Assembly (NCBI GenBank): GCA_036186865.1
Contig: AP025071.1
Location: 14,908,036-14,972,035 of the forward strand
Direction of reading: 5' to 3'
From: Eustoma russellianum
Taxonomy: Eukaryota; Streptophyta; Magnoliopsida; Gentianales; Gentianaceae
Length of the DNA stretch: 64,000 nucleotides
A program made the position numbers and the translations under genes. Below the pieces are notes generated by a model, which did no database searches, was not told where the DNA came from, and saw nothing but the letters and a program-made list of their open reading frames with translations. Position 1 is the first letter of the stretch, and each line of letters opens with the position of its first letter. Shown here one piece after another: positions 13,586 through 25,462 of this stretch.

Positions 13586-14026
13586 GGGTTATGTGGATAA
13601 TTGTCTCCTAATTAATTGATAATTTCCCCTTTTTCTTGCCTTAAAATAGAATTAGGAAATTCTTAATTCCTCATGACAAAAGGGCCAAAATTTGTAGTAG
13701 TTGGGGGGAAAAATTGTCGCCTACTTGCAACTCCTTAATTTCCTTTTTGAGCTTATTTCAAGAAGGCCCTTAAGATTAAACTCTCCTATAATTTGGGGAA
13801 AAACCCCGTTAAGGCCCTTTTTAAACCTTGTGGCCGAAATTTCTCTTAAGCCCCTTTAGGTGAATTTGAATTGGTCATGGTCTATATCTCATGCTTGAAT
13901 AATTATATTTCTTATCATAAAAGAATTACTAAGGAAACTTAGTGAAAGGCTCTTGAAGGATGCCACTTTATTAATTCACTTATACGAGTCTTCCAGTACT
14001 ATATGATTTTTCGTCGGGGTACAACA

Positions 14027-14042
14027 TTCTCCCCCCCCCTTA
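14027..14042 (-). other. Polypurine tract of I
   Basis: On the minus strand an AAGGGGGGGGGAGAA run immediately precedes the LTR start TGTTGTACC. This is the plus-strand primer site for reverse transcription. Confidence 0.8.
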
Positions 14043-14052
14043 ATATAAGTTT

Positions 14053-14141
14053 CGTCCTCGAAACTTCAGTCTAGTCAACAAAATGGGGCATCTACTCCTC
14101 ATGTTTTCCCATGTGGTTTCTTCTTTTGGGTAAATAAGATC
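14053..14141 (-). pseudogene. Gypsy pol C-terminal remnant (chromodomain region)
   Basis: The minus-strand translation contains EETTWENMR followed by a Cys-Pro-Ile-Leu-Leu stretch, then the conserved DNA word GTTTCGAGGACGAAAC. EEATWE-type motifs near the pol C-terminus are typical of plant chromoviruses, where the integrase tail carries a chromodomain. Only this short end survives; reverse transcriptase and the integrase core are gone. Confidence 0.5.
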
Positions 14142-14529
14142 GCATAAGAGTCTATTTAGTTCCCTCAGAACTACTTTGTCCCATTCATCTTAGAGGTTTC
14201 ATACACAGTGTCATACTTAGTCATGTTATCACTAATAATCTCACTTGCTTACTTATGGTCTACTCATCATAACCTAAAGAAAACTATCATAATCACTCAT
14301 ACTTGGTTAATAGGAAGTAGAGCAGAGGACATAGGTACTTCACACTTATTAGGCGTACCTTGGTTGTTTCTTTGTCATCCGCATAAACTAGCCTTATATA
14401 GATACGGTTTCCACCTTCTACTTCGTTTGCTTGTTAAATCATTTCTTTCATTATTTCGTTCCCTTACTATCACATTCCGCTTTGTAGCGGTCCTCCAATA
14501 ATTCACCAAAGGTCCTTGAATACAACTTA

Positions 14530-14775
14530 ACTTAGTTTAATTTGATCTGGGGGTTTAGGCCGCGCACAAATCTGATCAGCTTAAACCTTTCATCTCTCAT
14601 AATCAAAGGAACATACTGTCCCAAAGTAATGAATGAGTACGGAGCTGCCTGACCCTTGTCTTAGTGAGTCAAATTCCTCAACCCTTCTCGTGACTAAGTC
14701 CTGAGAGAGGAAGAACTCACAAAACTCCTCTTGGAACTTTGCCCTTATCCTATCCAGTACTAGTATCATCATGGA
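14530..14775 (-). pseudogene. Gypsy gag (Retrotrans_gag-like) fragment
   Basis: The minus-strand frame from 14772 has a motif series matching the gypsy capsid region: FQEEFCEFF, then VEEFDSLRQGSGSSV, the usual leucine-glutamine-rich segment. After a frame break a DERFKLIRFVRGLNP segment follows, corresponding to the F-x-x-GL motif near the end of that domain. Start and nucleocapsid regions are not visible. This fits a degraded structural gene whose product would have formed the particle shell. Confidence 0.55.
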
Positions 14776-15216
14776 GTTACTTTTTTTTACTTAACCATCT
14801 TTCCGCCTACTATGAACTAAATTCCCTGTCAAACCTTGAACACGTGTTCTCATTAACTATTGCTAGTACTGTTTACTGCCTCCTGGGGTGATAGTGATGA
14901 TGCCATCTTACTGAATTATGGTGCCATCCGCACCACGAAGTGTCGGAGTCTTACTTAACGTATAATATTAAGAATAAGCGACACCATTTAATTCGTAATC
15001 TATATACGATCTTATGGTCATGCAAGCAGGCATGATTACATTCTATAGATGGCCATCGACTAGGGCTTTATCATTTGGTCAAAGCCCTAATTTCCAGTCT
15101 AAGTCATCCTGGTCTAAGGTCAACTCTCATCTAAGATCAGAACTTAGGTCTAAGATCAAACTTAGTTGACTATAATCATAACCTAGTTCTACATTCTGCC
15201 TGGATCTGGAGCCTTA

Positions 15217-15228
15217 GCTCCGATACCA
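15217..15228 (-). other. Primer-binding site of I
   Basis: On the minus strand it reads TGGTATCGGAGC, one change from the tRNA-Met type site, two bases inside the right LTR. It fixes the 5' end of the element on the right. Confidence 0.75.
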
Positions 15229-18200
15229 CCTATGGCGCCCCACACCCCAGCACCGCAAGAGTCGGTGCACCCGCCGTACTTCACTAAGGAGAGTGCTTGG
15301 CGTCGTCTCATACGTGTCATGATCCATGATATAATGCATGGAATATCGCGCTTACACTTAAATAATTAAGCGAAACCGTGGCAGAATTTAAAACTTCAAA
15401 TTAAAATCATCCACACGATCATTCATAGTTTACATCTAAAATCAAAAGTATTGAGAGTCACAGAACCAGTGTTTTCCATCTCAATTATGTCATCAGTCAT
15501 CAATCATAGCTGGCCAGTCATGTCTCCTAAACTCGTCCACTCCTTGCTGCGCTCATGGGTAGGGGACCCTAGGCTCATCCTCAATCCACTCTACTTTATT
15601 CCCTGCAGCCTCTGGGAGGGAAAAATAGGGGGTGAGTGACAAAGTCACCAGCAAATATACCATAAACAATCATGTATTAACTGGAAAGTACATACAAGAA
15701 CCGAACCCCAAAATTTGGGTTAGAACATACCTGACCTTCCATTAAGTACTCGTAAGAAGTCAACACAAGGTATATCCGAGATCATAGCTTATGAAAGGAT
15801 CATCACTCAATAAAGGATCATGGCATACAAAAAGGTCATCACTCAATCAAGATCATAACCTAGGAGCTACCAATTCATAACAACTTGGCCTTACGTATCA
15901 ACAGTAGAGAAATCATAACCTATGTAACTTTACCTCTAGCATTTGGCTAGCATCTCATCCCTTCAATCAATAGCCGTTAAGGCAATAAAATCATAATTAG
16001 CCACGAAATAAGCAATAACACAACCTAGTGCAAATAGACTTAACATCATGCTCTTGTCCATATGAAATGCGTATGAATATGCAAAAGTAGCGCATAATGC
16101 CCTGCATCCAATACTCGATAGGGATCATCACTTAATGTGGGAAAATCATAACATAACCAAAGATCGTCTCTTAATGCAGAATATAACCGTAATGACTGTA
16201 ACTCACATCCATTCGTAACATAACAAGGATCATTACTCAAGGAAGTCACACTTAGGTTCTATGAGGTCATGACAACTTAGTCTAATTATCATGCGTTACT
16301 ACACAATGACTCCATAAACATGATATGCATGCATATGTACATGTGATGCATCATGATAAAAATGAGAATATGGCTTTTCATGCTTTTCTTCAAATCATCA
16401 TCATCGTCGTAAAACAATAGAGTGTTCAGATCTATGTCCCGGATCTGAGGCGGTACGTCATCTCGTCTGGACGGGTCTATTATATCCGAACCCGCTCGGC
16501 CTCATATTCTAGTGTTCAGATCTATGTCCCGGATCTGAGATGGTACGTCATCTCGTCTTTGTCGGGTCTATTATGTCTAGACCCGCACGGCCTCGTATCA
16601 GATCACTTAACCTTGATCTGGTGGGTTCATAGTGGCCAAGTTCATACTCACACACGGTACCGATGGGGAATCATTCTTTTCAAAAATTATCTTTTGAAAA
16701 TGATTTTCATCTTTCTTTCTCATAAAAGACATGCTATAAATCATGTACGTGACGATGATGCAATGCATGACATGCATTATGCGACTCGTAAACAAATGCA
16801 TCATAACATGCATGCACGGACTTGTCTTTTAAACTGAAAAAAAAACTGTCCAGCAATCACATTCTTGTTCATATAGCCTCGTGCTCATCGATTCATGCTC
16901 ATATTCATAAACTCATGTCATACATATGCATAATGAAGGCTTAGACACATGCTATAAAAATTTCATAACATTCCGAAATATCTAACGATCTCAAAACATC
17001 ATACTATCATCAAAGGTACTGCTGAAATCAGCAGGGCAGTACCGCCTTACCCCAGTTTCGTGGGACATAAAACCTTATTCATTTTGATTCATTACCTGGA
17101 AAACATAGCTAATTCACCAAGGAACAATATTCATAAGACTAAACATCACATTCAAGCCAAAATGATCAAGATCGAAGCCTTACAACTTAAGACATTAAAC
17201 TGCCCTATTTTTCAGTTTTGTACCACTAACTTCAACTCAGTTGTTAACCATCAAAATGGTGGTTTTAGGCTGGTTTCTTTACATGAACATGCACCTCTAT
17301 GCCCTAAGTAATTACCATAAAATTTCCAAGGCAATCCAATAAGTCGAGAGGGGTCATCTAGTTACTTTCCCAAAATGAGTACATGCAGAACCTGGAATGA
17401 GCAGTTATATCACGAATTGAATTGTGACCAAACCAAAACTCCTTTTACCAAAATTCCAACTCACAGATGTCATACACGCATCAAAATATCATCATGTTAA
17501 AAATAAACTCATTTTCACATTCCTAAGGTTCATTTTCAAGCCACACAATATACTACTCAAAACTGTCATGTTCCAGCAACTCTGTTTGAGCAGTTTCACC
17601 AAAAATTTCATTAATAATAATTCACAACTCCTTTTATCAAAATTCAACCTCTCACATTTCATATACACATAAGACTATCACCATACCAAATATTAGCCAA
17701 TTCGAACACTCCTAAAGTTCATGTTCAGGTCGTTCAACATAACACATAAATCTGTCCAGTTCCAGTACTTCTGTTTGACCACTTCTTACTAAAAACTTCA
17801 TTAAGGACAAACCACAACTCCTTTTATTGAAATTCCAACTCACACATTTCATATACATATGAGGCTAACATCACACCAAAACTTAGCCAATTTGAATACT
17901 CCTAAGATTCATTTTCAGGTCATGGAAAAGTCTCACTGTTCTGCCCAGTTCCAGTAATTTCTTCTTGAGCAGTTTTACCAAAAGATTTATTAAAAATAAA
18001 CCGTAACTCTTTTTACTGCATTTCCAACTCTCACTTGTACTAAACACACAGAGCTAGTGTCATGTAAAAATTTAGCTTAATTGAACACTTCTAAGGTTCG
18101 TTCTCAAGTCACACAATCAGCAACACAAATCTGCCAGCTCCAGTAGTTTCAGCACTTCTTCACCTTATTATTGTTCAAGCATTCTTCAACCAACTTCATT

Positions 18201-18958
18201 TATTAAGATGCCTTACTATACATCAAATGCACATTTAAACATAGTTATTTCAAGTCTCATAACTCATTTTAGGCTACACATAACTCATACCAACAGTCTT
18301 GCCATTTACGCTTAGAACATGTCAATTTTCATACCAACACTTTTCTTTACATCAACTAAGTTCATGTCTTGTTCTTAGAATCTTCAACTAAGATTCATAA
18401 CCTAAAAATGGCTAGTCATTCAAGCATGCACTTCACAAATAAGGCAAGATTGGCTAGAGTATACTTGCCTCTTTGAACCTTAGAGCTCTTCCTTAGCATG
18501 AGCCTTGGTTGGAATGGAATGAAGTCTTCCTCCAACTCCACTTATAGCCCACAGTTTTTGAGAGGAGAAAGAAAAATGACATTAGTTACTATCTTAATAA
18601 AGAAACAACTATATTGAGATTATGATTTTCTTACAAAAATGAAGCTTGAAATGGATTCAAAACACCAAGATGTTGGCTCCTCATAGTAACTTGACAAATC
18701 TTCTCCTAGATGAGTTCTTGAGGCTTGAAGATCTTGGATTTCCTTAGGCTCACTAGCCGTGTACTTTGATGAAGAAATAAGGGAGGCTCTTGCTCGTAAT
18801 TTCTTAAGTGTTGAATATTTGAGAGAAAGTTTTCTCCCCTTGGTTTATGGAGGCTTCCGTGAGTAGGAGTAAGAGGGAAGGAGATCTTCCATAGCTTATT
18901 TAGGCTAACTAGAATCAATTAGCCTTAGTTACTTTTACCCCACTATGGTTACTTTTAG

Positions 18959-19058
18959 TTCAACTATAGTTACTTTATGTCAACTATAGTTACTTTATGT
19001 CAACTATAGTTATTTTATGCCAACTATAGTTACTTTATGTCAACTATAGTTACTTTAT
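18959..19058 (-). repeat. 20-bp tandem repeat, about 5 units (right I LTR)
   Basis: Same unit as at 13379 with two extra copies, one of them carrying TTATTTTATGCC changes. The two LTRs were identical at insertion, so copy number changed afterwards. Confidence 0.8.
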
Positions 19059-19200
19059 TGCTAACCTAGGTTACTTTACCCAACTAGTGTTACTTCCTTA
19101 ACCTTGTAGTAAATTCTAAGTAACCATGGTAATCTCCTTGGTCAACCATTTGGGGGGCGGTTTTAGGCTTGGGTTGACCCCTTTACCATGCTTAATTTTT

Positions 19201-19210
19201 CTTATATAAA
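19201..19210 (-). promoter_or_regulatory. TATA box of I, right (5') LTR
   Basis: TTTATATAAG on the minus strand. As this is the 5' LTR, it would be the promoter used for an element transcript running leftwards. Confidence 0.5.
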
Positions 19211-19654
19211 GGGTTATGTGGATAATTGTCTCCTAATTAATTGATAATTTCCTCTTTTTCTTGCCTTAAAATAGAATTAGGAAATTCTTAATTCCTCATG
19301 ACTAAAGGGCCGAAATTTGTAGTAGTTGGGGGGAAAAATTGTCCACTACTTGCAACTCCTTAATTTCCTTTTTGGGCTTATTTCAAGAAGGCCCTTAAGA
19401 TTAAACTGTCCTATAATTTGGGGGAAAAAACCCTTTAAGGCCCTTTTTAAACCTTGTGGCCGAATCTCTTAAGCCCCTTTAGGTGAATTTGAATTGGTCA
19501 TGTTCCATATCTCATGCTTGAATAATTATATTGCTTATCATAAAAGAATTACTAAGGAAATTTAGTGAAAGGCTCTTGAAGGATGCCACTTTATTAATTC
19601 GCTTATATGAGTCTTCCAGTACTATATGATTTTTCGGCGGGGTACAACATTTGG

Positions 19655-20123
19655 TATCAATAATATATTAAAGATATGTATCTAAGATATAGTATATATA
19701 CACATTCAGCCACTACATGTGAAAAATGGACTTACATGTATGAATAAAATGAAATGAAAGATCCTATGTGATGTATGTTAAAGTTAAAGAAAGAAAATGA
19801 AGATATATGATATGTTAGGAAAAGATCACTAAGAATACATTTTCTACGCATGTGTTCATATGTTTTCAGTAAAGATCATCGCTTATATGTTTGTATATGG
19901 TTTTGGCTTTTATGAACTTTTGTGTCCTTGATTTAGCATGATATGCGGCAATCATATTCATATCTATGATTTTAGTTCACAAAAGATGTTTCTTGATGAT
20001 CTCCATTTTAATTTCATATATATACACGGCTAAGTAGAGTTTTCTTAGCCTACTTACTTTATTTTCATTGTTTCCATCATTTTGTATGTTTATGTATTTT
20101 ATTATGATATGGCAAGTCATTAT
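19655..20123 (+). repeat. Continuation of the J 3' LTR (probable)
   Basis: This follows the right TTTGG duplication of I, so it continues the sequence interrupted at 9678. It is AT-rich and lacks any reading frame. The expected LTR end (GGCGGGTGCACC followed by a CA terminus) is not reached before the D LTR starts, so J is probably cut here. Confidence 0.4.
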
Positions 20124-20645
20124 TGCTTGAAATGAACTAGTGATTAGAATGTCTTGAATGTGTGAAATGTGTCTTGAAATGTGTTAAACATATTGAACAT
20201 CAATTCAGACGTCTAAAACTGTCCATGGGTGATTGGATATGTCTCTTGATGCAAAAGTTGCAACTTTAGATGAAAAGTCACATCTGTTGCGCACATCGAT
20301 TGATCGATGTATTGGTCGATCGATGTCTCACAGTGTGCTCCAACTTCTCATTCAAGCCGCATCGATCGATCTAAGTATCAATCGATATAACATCGATCAA
20401 TCTATGTGATCCATCTATATTGGACAGTGTACTCCAACTTCGCACCCAGGCCACTTCAATCGATCGATGTCATTGGTTGATGTGCAACATAATACTTAGC
20501 GTTATTTTTCAACCACTTAGATCGATCCAAGTCACTTTGATCGATCACTTTGATCAATCGAAGTCATGCGTCAAGTTATTCTTGCTTTTTAAACTCCAAT
20601 CATCCTTTATTCTTCTTTCTATTGTCTTTACTAACTATTAGAACA
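20124..20645 (-). repeat. 3' LTR of D
   Basis: On the minus strand it starts TGTTCTAATAG and ends CAAGCA. It is clearly homologous to 48805-49270 over its whole length, with several indels among the CGATCG words. It is preceded (minus orientation) by the purine run AAGTGGGAGGT at 20646-20656. Confidence 0.8.
20293..20563. repeat. CGATCG palindrome array, D left LTR
   Basis: Repeated words of the type ACATCGATTGATCGATGT, CTTCAATCGATCGATG and CTTAGATCGATCCAAG, several self-complementary, separated by 10-60 bases. Confidence 0.85.
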
Positions 20646-21079
20646 ACCTCCCACTTAGTTTGTAAAGCAATTTATGACGTTTCATGCATCTAAGAAGTAT
20701 CTTTCGATTTGAACCTTTTATTAGTATAATACATCAAAGTTCTAACGAAATCTAGATAGCACAAATGCTTTGAATCAAATTCTTATGTTATACAATGAAA
20801 CCACATCCTCTCTAGAAGTTCATCTTAAACCGCACTTTATAGACTTGTGCTTCCCCTAGTATTCATGAACATTTCACGATCTTTTCTTGTCAAAGCGGCA
20901 CCACTTCCCATGTTCATATAGATGAAGATTAAGACATTTCCTCTTAATCCTTCATTAAGAGTGCTTTGAGACTCACCCTCTTTTAACACTAACATTTCAA
21001 TCCTTTAAAGATCAATACAGTACGGTTTGATTCTTCAAAGACCAATATTAGTGCTTTAATCCTCACTTTGTGGCTTGTT
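20646..21079 (-). other. 3' non-coding region and polypurine tract of D
   Basis: The first 11 bases give the minus-strand purine tract AAGTGGGAGGT. The remainder holds no reading frame; it is the D transcript end and continues after B at 45308. The GTTAC target copy of B is at 21080-21084. Confidence 0.6.
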
Positions 21080-21208
21080 GTTACTGTTGAGAAATATGTT
21101 TGGATAATTTTTAAAGTCATGATTTTAAGTGGTGAATACTTAAAAATGTCACACATGGTGTTATATATGATTAAAAGTTGGAAAAAGTTGAAAAAGTTGA
21201 AAAAGTTG

Positions 21209-21460
21209 ACATCGATCTCTCAGGTTGTTTGCACATCGATCAGTCTATGTACATAGATCTCTCACATCGATCGATCTATGTAAGGCAGAAAAGTTCAAGA
21301 ACTTTCTGTGAGACATCGATCTCTAAACCTGAGACACATCGATCGATCGATGTACATCAAACCCTCACTTCGATCGATCGATGTAGGTTAGAGGCAAACT
21401 CTAAAACTTTCTGTGAGACATCGATCTCTGAAGCTGAGGCACTTCGATCGATCGATGTCT
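21209..21460. repeat. CGATCG palindrome array, B 5' LTR
   Basis: Seven or so sites such as ACATCGATCGATCGATGT and ACTTCGATCGATCGATGT, mixed with half-sites ACATCGATCTCT. Confidence 0.85.
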
Positions 21461-22293
21461 AGGGTTTTTAGAAATAATTTTCTAAAATGTGTTAAAGTGA
21501 CTGTTTTCATTTGTATATGATTTATACATGTTCATTATGTGATTATTATGTGTTTTTGGTGATTATTATTGTCTTGTGACTAACATGCCTTGTAAGTTTC
21601 TACAACTTACCAAAAAGGGCAAAATTGGTATTTTGGGTTTTGTAGAAACATCACATGATGAAAATGTTTCAAGGATGTATTCTCATCCTATTTATCATGA
21701 AAAAGGTGGAATTGTGATTATTTCTGACCATCGGGGTCATTTCTGGAGTTTTCTCACACCAGGGGTATTTTGGTCATTTCACACCCCTGAGGGTATTTTT
21801 GGTATTTTCACTCAAGGAATCACTTGAGCATATTATTATCTTCATTCTGGAGCTGTGTTATTATTTTTTTTTTGAAGATAATAAGGTGATCATATATCTT
21901 ATTCTCTCAACCGATGATATTATTGACTATAGCTGGATATGTGACGATTTGAGATGTCACATTCTATTTTTTCTTGAAGACCCTCTTATATATGTTATAA
22001 GAGGATATTTATCATCATTATTCTGAGATATTAAAGGTTTCAAAGGTGTGGAAATTTTCTTGACATATAAGAAGAAATATTAGGGAATTTCGGTGTTACA
22101 CGTTGACATAATCTTGTCAACTGTTATCTATTTATTTCTTCTTCAAAAATCTGAGTTGCTACACATATATATATGTTGAAAAACGTGTATACTCAGGTGT
22201 ATATGATGGTGTATTCATTTTGTGAGTTGGAGACAAGTGGACTAACCAAAAAGGAGCTAGTTGGCAAAATTGCCAACTTGGAAATTTCAAATA

Positions 22294-22306
22294 TAGCCAA
22301 CGGCTA
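22294..22306. promoter_or_regulatory. MSA-like palindrome, B 5' LTR site 1
   Basis: TAGCCAACGGCTA. It contains AACGG with flanks that match the mitosis-specific activator consensus at all but one position. The inverted repeat GTTGGCAA/TTGCCAAC lies just upstream (22259-22276). Confidence 0.4.
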
Positions 22307-23659
22307 TATACTTTTTCTTGGGTGTTTTTCAGAAGATTTTTTGAAGTCAAATGAAGACTTCACATGTCCTATTTTTAGAGAAAATGGGGTTTGAGAGATT
22401 TCAAAATATGTGATTTAAATGAATGACATAAAACGTGCATGACATAAACAAACGTGTGCATCATATTGCTTATTATTTGCCTTATTTAACTCATATATAA
22501 TGTTGCCGTACTAACGATCCATGAAGCGTTAAAACTTACATCATATGGCAAACATTTGTTGTTCTTATACTATTTTCAGGTGCCACCATTAATGAACTAA
22601 ACTAGTTCATTAAGTGAAGTACTTAGTTAATTAAACTAAGTAGTTCATTAAAGGAAGCTACATTTGGAAAAGACACAAAGGCAACAAGGCTAAGGAAAGA
22701 AAGTCTTCTCCTCCTCCCCTCATTCATTATACACGCATATACATATATAAATTAATATATTTTCAGATTTTTTGAAAAAGGCACATACACATGTATTCCA
22801 ATGTACTACCGACACGTTATATATTTTACGTACGTACGTTAACGTCACACCACTATACTTAACTCATATTTATGAGTATATTCAGGTCTTATATCATATG
22901 ATATAAGTCATGGTGATGACAAATTAAATACGACACGTTAAAAGGTTCTAAACCAAAAATTGTCGTATCGGACGAATACCGAAACTTCGCCAACATGTCA
23001 TGTACTTGCCATAAATAGATGGCCAGCCCCTATACTTTAAAAGTGTTAAGAAATTTCGTGCATAGGGTGATATTTTCAGCCAAAAATTCTTTCCATGTTG
23101 GCACACACAAATCACCCGACATTAAGGCCAAAATGTGAAGATTCCAATTTTTAATTTTGTCACGTGTTAATGGCGCCACTTTAAGACCAGCCAAGTGCTG
23201 AGATTTAAAGTATATATTATATATATTATGTGTAACATAATATATATAACATGTGCAAAAGGTTGGAATTTAATTAGAGAAAAAATCGGGTAATCTATAA
23301 ATATCGAAAATTTGATTTTCTACGTACAGAATGCATGGAACGTTTTTGGCACATCATACGACACCTATCTAGACACTTTTTACATATGTCATACATCTTA
23401 AAGAGTTCTAGAAAATTAAATTAAGGGCTGATTGGAATATAACATGTGTGTATTATTAAATGTGCACTATTATACAAAGTTAGCAAAAATAAAATTTCAG
23501 CACATGAATATACATCATCCACGCCACCTACAGCTGAGATGGAGCCTATGTGGAGCCTTGTTGGCATATTGATTGGTCAAGAATCAATCATGCAATGTTG
23601 GTGAATTAAAGAGAGATGCTACAAATGGTAAGGTTTCAAAGTTTGTTACATTTGAAACA

Positions 23660-24010
23660 CATGCTGAAAATTTCAGCATGTTGAAATGTGGCTGACCGAA
23701 TTTGTGCATTAAAAGGCATATATTTTGTGTCTTGAATTATGAGATTAATTGGAAAATATTTTGGAAGCATTTTGAATAATTTTCAAAGCCATAAAGTGTG
23801 ATCTTTTATATATCACACATGCTGAAATTTTTCAGCATGTGTACAATATGTCTTGGCCGAATTTGTGGTATTAAGGGTGTCCAAATTCATTTCCAATTTA
23901 ATGAGGATATTTGCCATCAATTGATGAGTTATTTTAAAAAGAAAAATCAAAGAAAAATGGAAGTTATTTGAATTATCCCACTAAGTAACACATGCTGAAA
24001 TTTCAGCATG
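23660..24010. repeat. Three palindrome modules, A 5' LTR
   Basis: Inverted repeats with arms CATGCTGAAA and TTTCAGCATG at 23660-23680, 23818-23839 and 23991-24010; the middle varies by one or two bases. The first two are followed within about 20 bases by CCGAATTTGTG and the third by CCGAATTATT, so the module is larger than the palindrome. Confidence 0.85.
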
Positions 24011-24323
24011 TTAACTAGCATTATGGCCGAATTATTTCCCTTTTGTCTTGCAAAATGTATGTGACAATATTGTGTATTATGGAAATTATTCTATGTTGAT
24101 TTTTTCACATGTTTTGAGTTATATATTCATATTTTTCCAAGTCATCAATGATGACAACATCCAACCTATCATGAAGTGACAAGTAAGCAAAGCTTAAATG
24201 ATCATCCAATGACAAGGTGACAAGTAAGCAAGACCATGTCACAGTGATGTCTTACATTCTCCCAAGGACTTAGAAGATAATTTTCAAGACGGGGAGAACA
24301 CCTAGGGGGGACGGCCATATGAG

Positions 24324-24332
24324 CATAAAAGG
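24324..24332 (+). promoter_or_regulatory. TATA-like box of A, 5' LTR
   Basis: CATAAAAGG, aligned with TATAAAAGG in the H LTR, followed by a pyrimidine-rich leader. The 3' LTR copy is at 34222-34230. Confidence 0.5.
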
Positions 24333-25410
24333 AAAGAAGATGAGCAAAAACAAGACAAGCACAAGCATTGCAAAATCAAGTCATCAAAACGCGTAGCCTC
24401 TCTTCTTCTACACTCTCTTTCTTTCTTCTTCTTGAAAGCCTATTGTATTCATATTTTCAATCTTGAATAGGCTTGTTATAGACCACCACATATTCCTTAT
24501 CTTTGTAAAAGATTGATCAAGGTGTGATCAATCTTCAATCTTGCTAGGTGGTGGTGTTCGTGCGAATTGTATTCATCGTACAAGGTTTGTAAAGGGTTGG
24601 AGTTGGTGTGTAACTCCATCAACCCTGTGGTAAGGTGTATTGCGTGTGTGTGACTAGTGTGAAACAAGGAAGGTGTTCCTTGAAGACTGGAGTAGGTTGT
24701 TTATAACCGAACCAGTATAAAATTCTTGGTGCCATTTACTTTCAGCATTTATTTTCTGTTACTGCACAGTTTACTCTTTTTGTTTGAGTTCGTAAAAATA
24801 GTAAACGACTTTCAAAAATCACGATAATTTACAGAAACATAGCCACGCATCTTAAGGTTAATTTGGCACAAGTTTCAACCCTTTTGGATAAGGATAAGTC
24901 GATTAAACATCAAAAGTTCTGAGACTAGTGCAGTCTGATTTTCAGACTTGCAAAGGTTGGGACTTTGATAGTAATTGACCAACTTCCCAAAAGAATTTTG
25001 CAAAACTGTTTCAACCCACTTAAATATAGTATATAAGGAGTTAGTGATTAAAATTTCAGAGCATTTGGACTCACACACAAATAGGAATAAATTTTTCAAA
25101 ACCATCTACCGTTTCTGTCAGATTCGTGCAATCTGATTACCAACGGTTTTTAAAGGGGTTAAAGGTTGAATTTAAATTTGAAATTTTTAGGGGACCCTCA
25201 AAACATATGAGCCTAAGTTCTCTCAAAATGTCAGAATCTTTGGAGACCTATAACCTGGTTTTAAAAACATTTTAAAACTGGTCCTGAAAACAGAATCTGT
25301 TTTCAGAAGTTGAGTTGTTTAGTTTTAAACAAATTTTAAAAACCACACTTTCCGCACCACCTATTCAATTCCCCCCCCCCCTTCTAGTGGTGCCTTGCAG
25401 ATCCTAAAAG

Positions 25411-25422
25411 TGGTATCAGAGC
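25411..25422 (+). other. Primer-binding site of A
   Basis: TGGTATCAGAGC lies two bases after the LTR end, a perfect tRNA-Met type site. Confidence 0.9.
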
Positions 25423-25462
25423 GCAGGAACACTCACTACAAAGGATCCAACGATTCAGTGAG

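Larger units (their letters stand above)
9679..14026 (-). repeat. 3' LTR of I (left copy)
   Basis: It matches the copy at 15231-19649 almost base for base. Visible differences include a block of about 55 bases missing near 12380 and fewer copies of a 20-bp tandem unit. No gene lies inside; the open frames at 9899, 11011, 11828 and 13119 recur in the other LTR or are short. Confidence 0.9.
9679..19649 (-). mobile_element. Gypsy (Del/Tekay-like) deleted element I with giant LTRs
   Basis: Two near-identical direct repeats of 4348 and 4419 bp flank a 1204-bp interior. A perfect TTTGG duplication (9674-9678 and 19650-19654) marks one insertion event, into the J 3' LTR. Orientation is minus: the PBS complement lies beside the right LTR and a polypurine tract beside the left one. 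LTRs start TGTTGTACCCC and end CACA (left copy) or CATA (right copy, mutated). Most of gag and pol is missing, so any further movement would have needed enzymes from elsewhere. Confidence 0.85.
15231..19649 (-). repeat. 5' LTR of I (right copy)
   Basis: The partner of the LTR at 9679. It carries the same TATA word, the same pyrimidine-rich leader on the minus strand and the longer version of the 20-bp tandem array. Its 3' terminal dinucleotide on the minus strand is TA where the other copy has CA. Confidence 0.9.
21085..22373 (+). repeat. 5' LTR of B, left segment
   Basis: Matches 42552-43815 in the 3' LTR. It contains a short AAAAAGTTG tandem, the CGATCG array, GGGTATTTTGGTCATTTC words and the MSA-like palindrome. 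It ends at the CTATT target site of A. Confidence 0.9.
22374..25408 (+). repeat. 5' LTR of A
   Basis: Almost identical to 32272-35276. It contains three copies of a CATGCTGAAATTTCAGCATG module, a TATA-like word CATAAAAGG (24324-24332), a CTGGAGTAGG leader word and a C-rich end with CTTCTAGTGGTG. Same layout as the H LTR. Confidence 0.9.

Noticed and set aside
20293..21460. CRISPR-like reading of the CGATCG repeats
   Set aside because: Units are irregular, palindromic, unevenly spaced and located in plant LTRs; there are no uniform spacers or cas genes.
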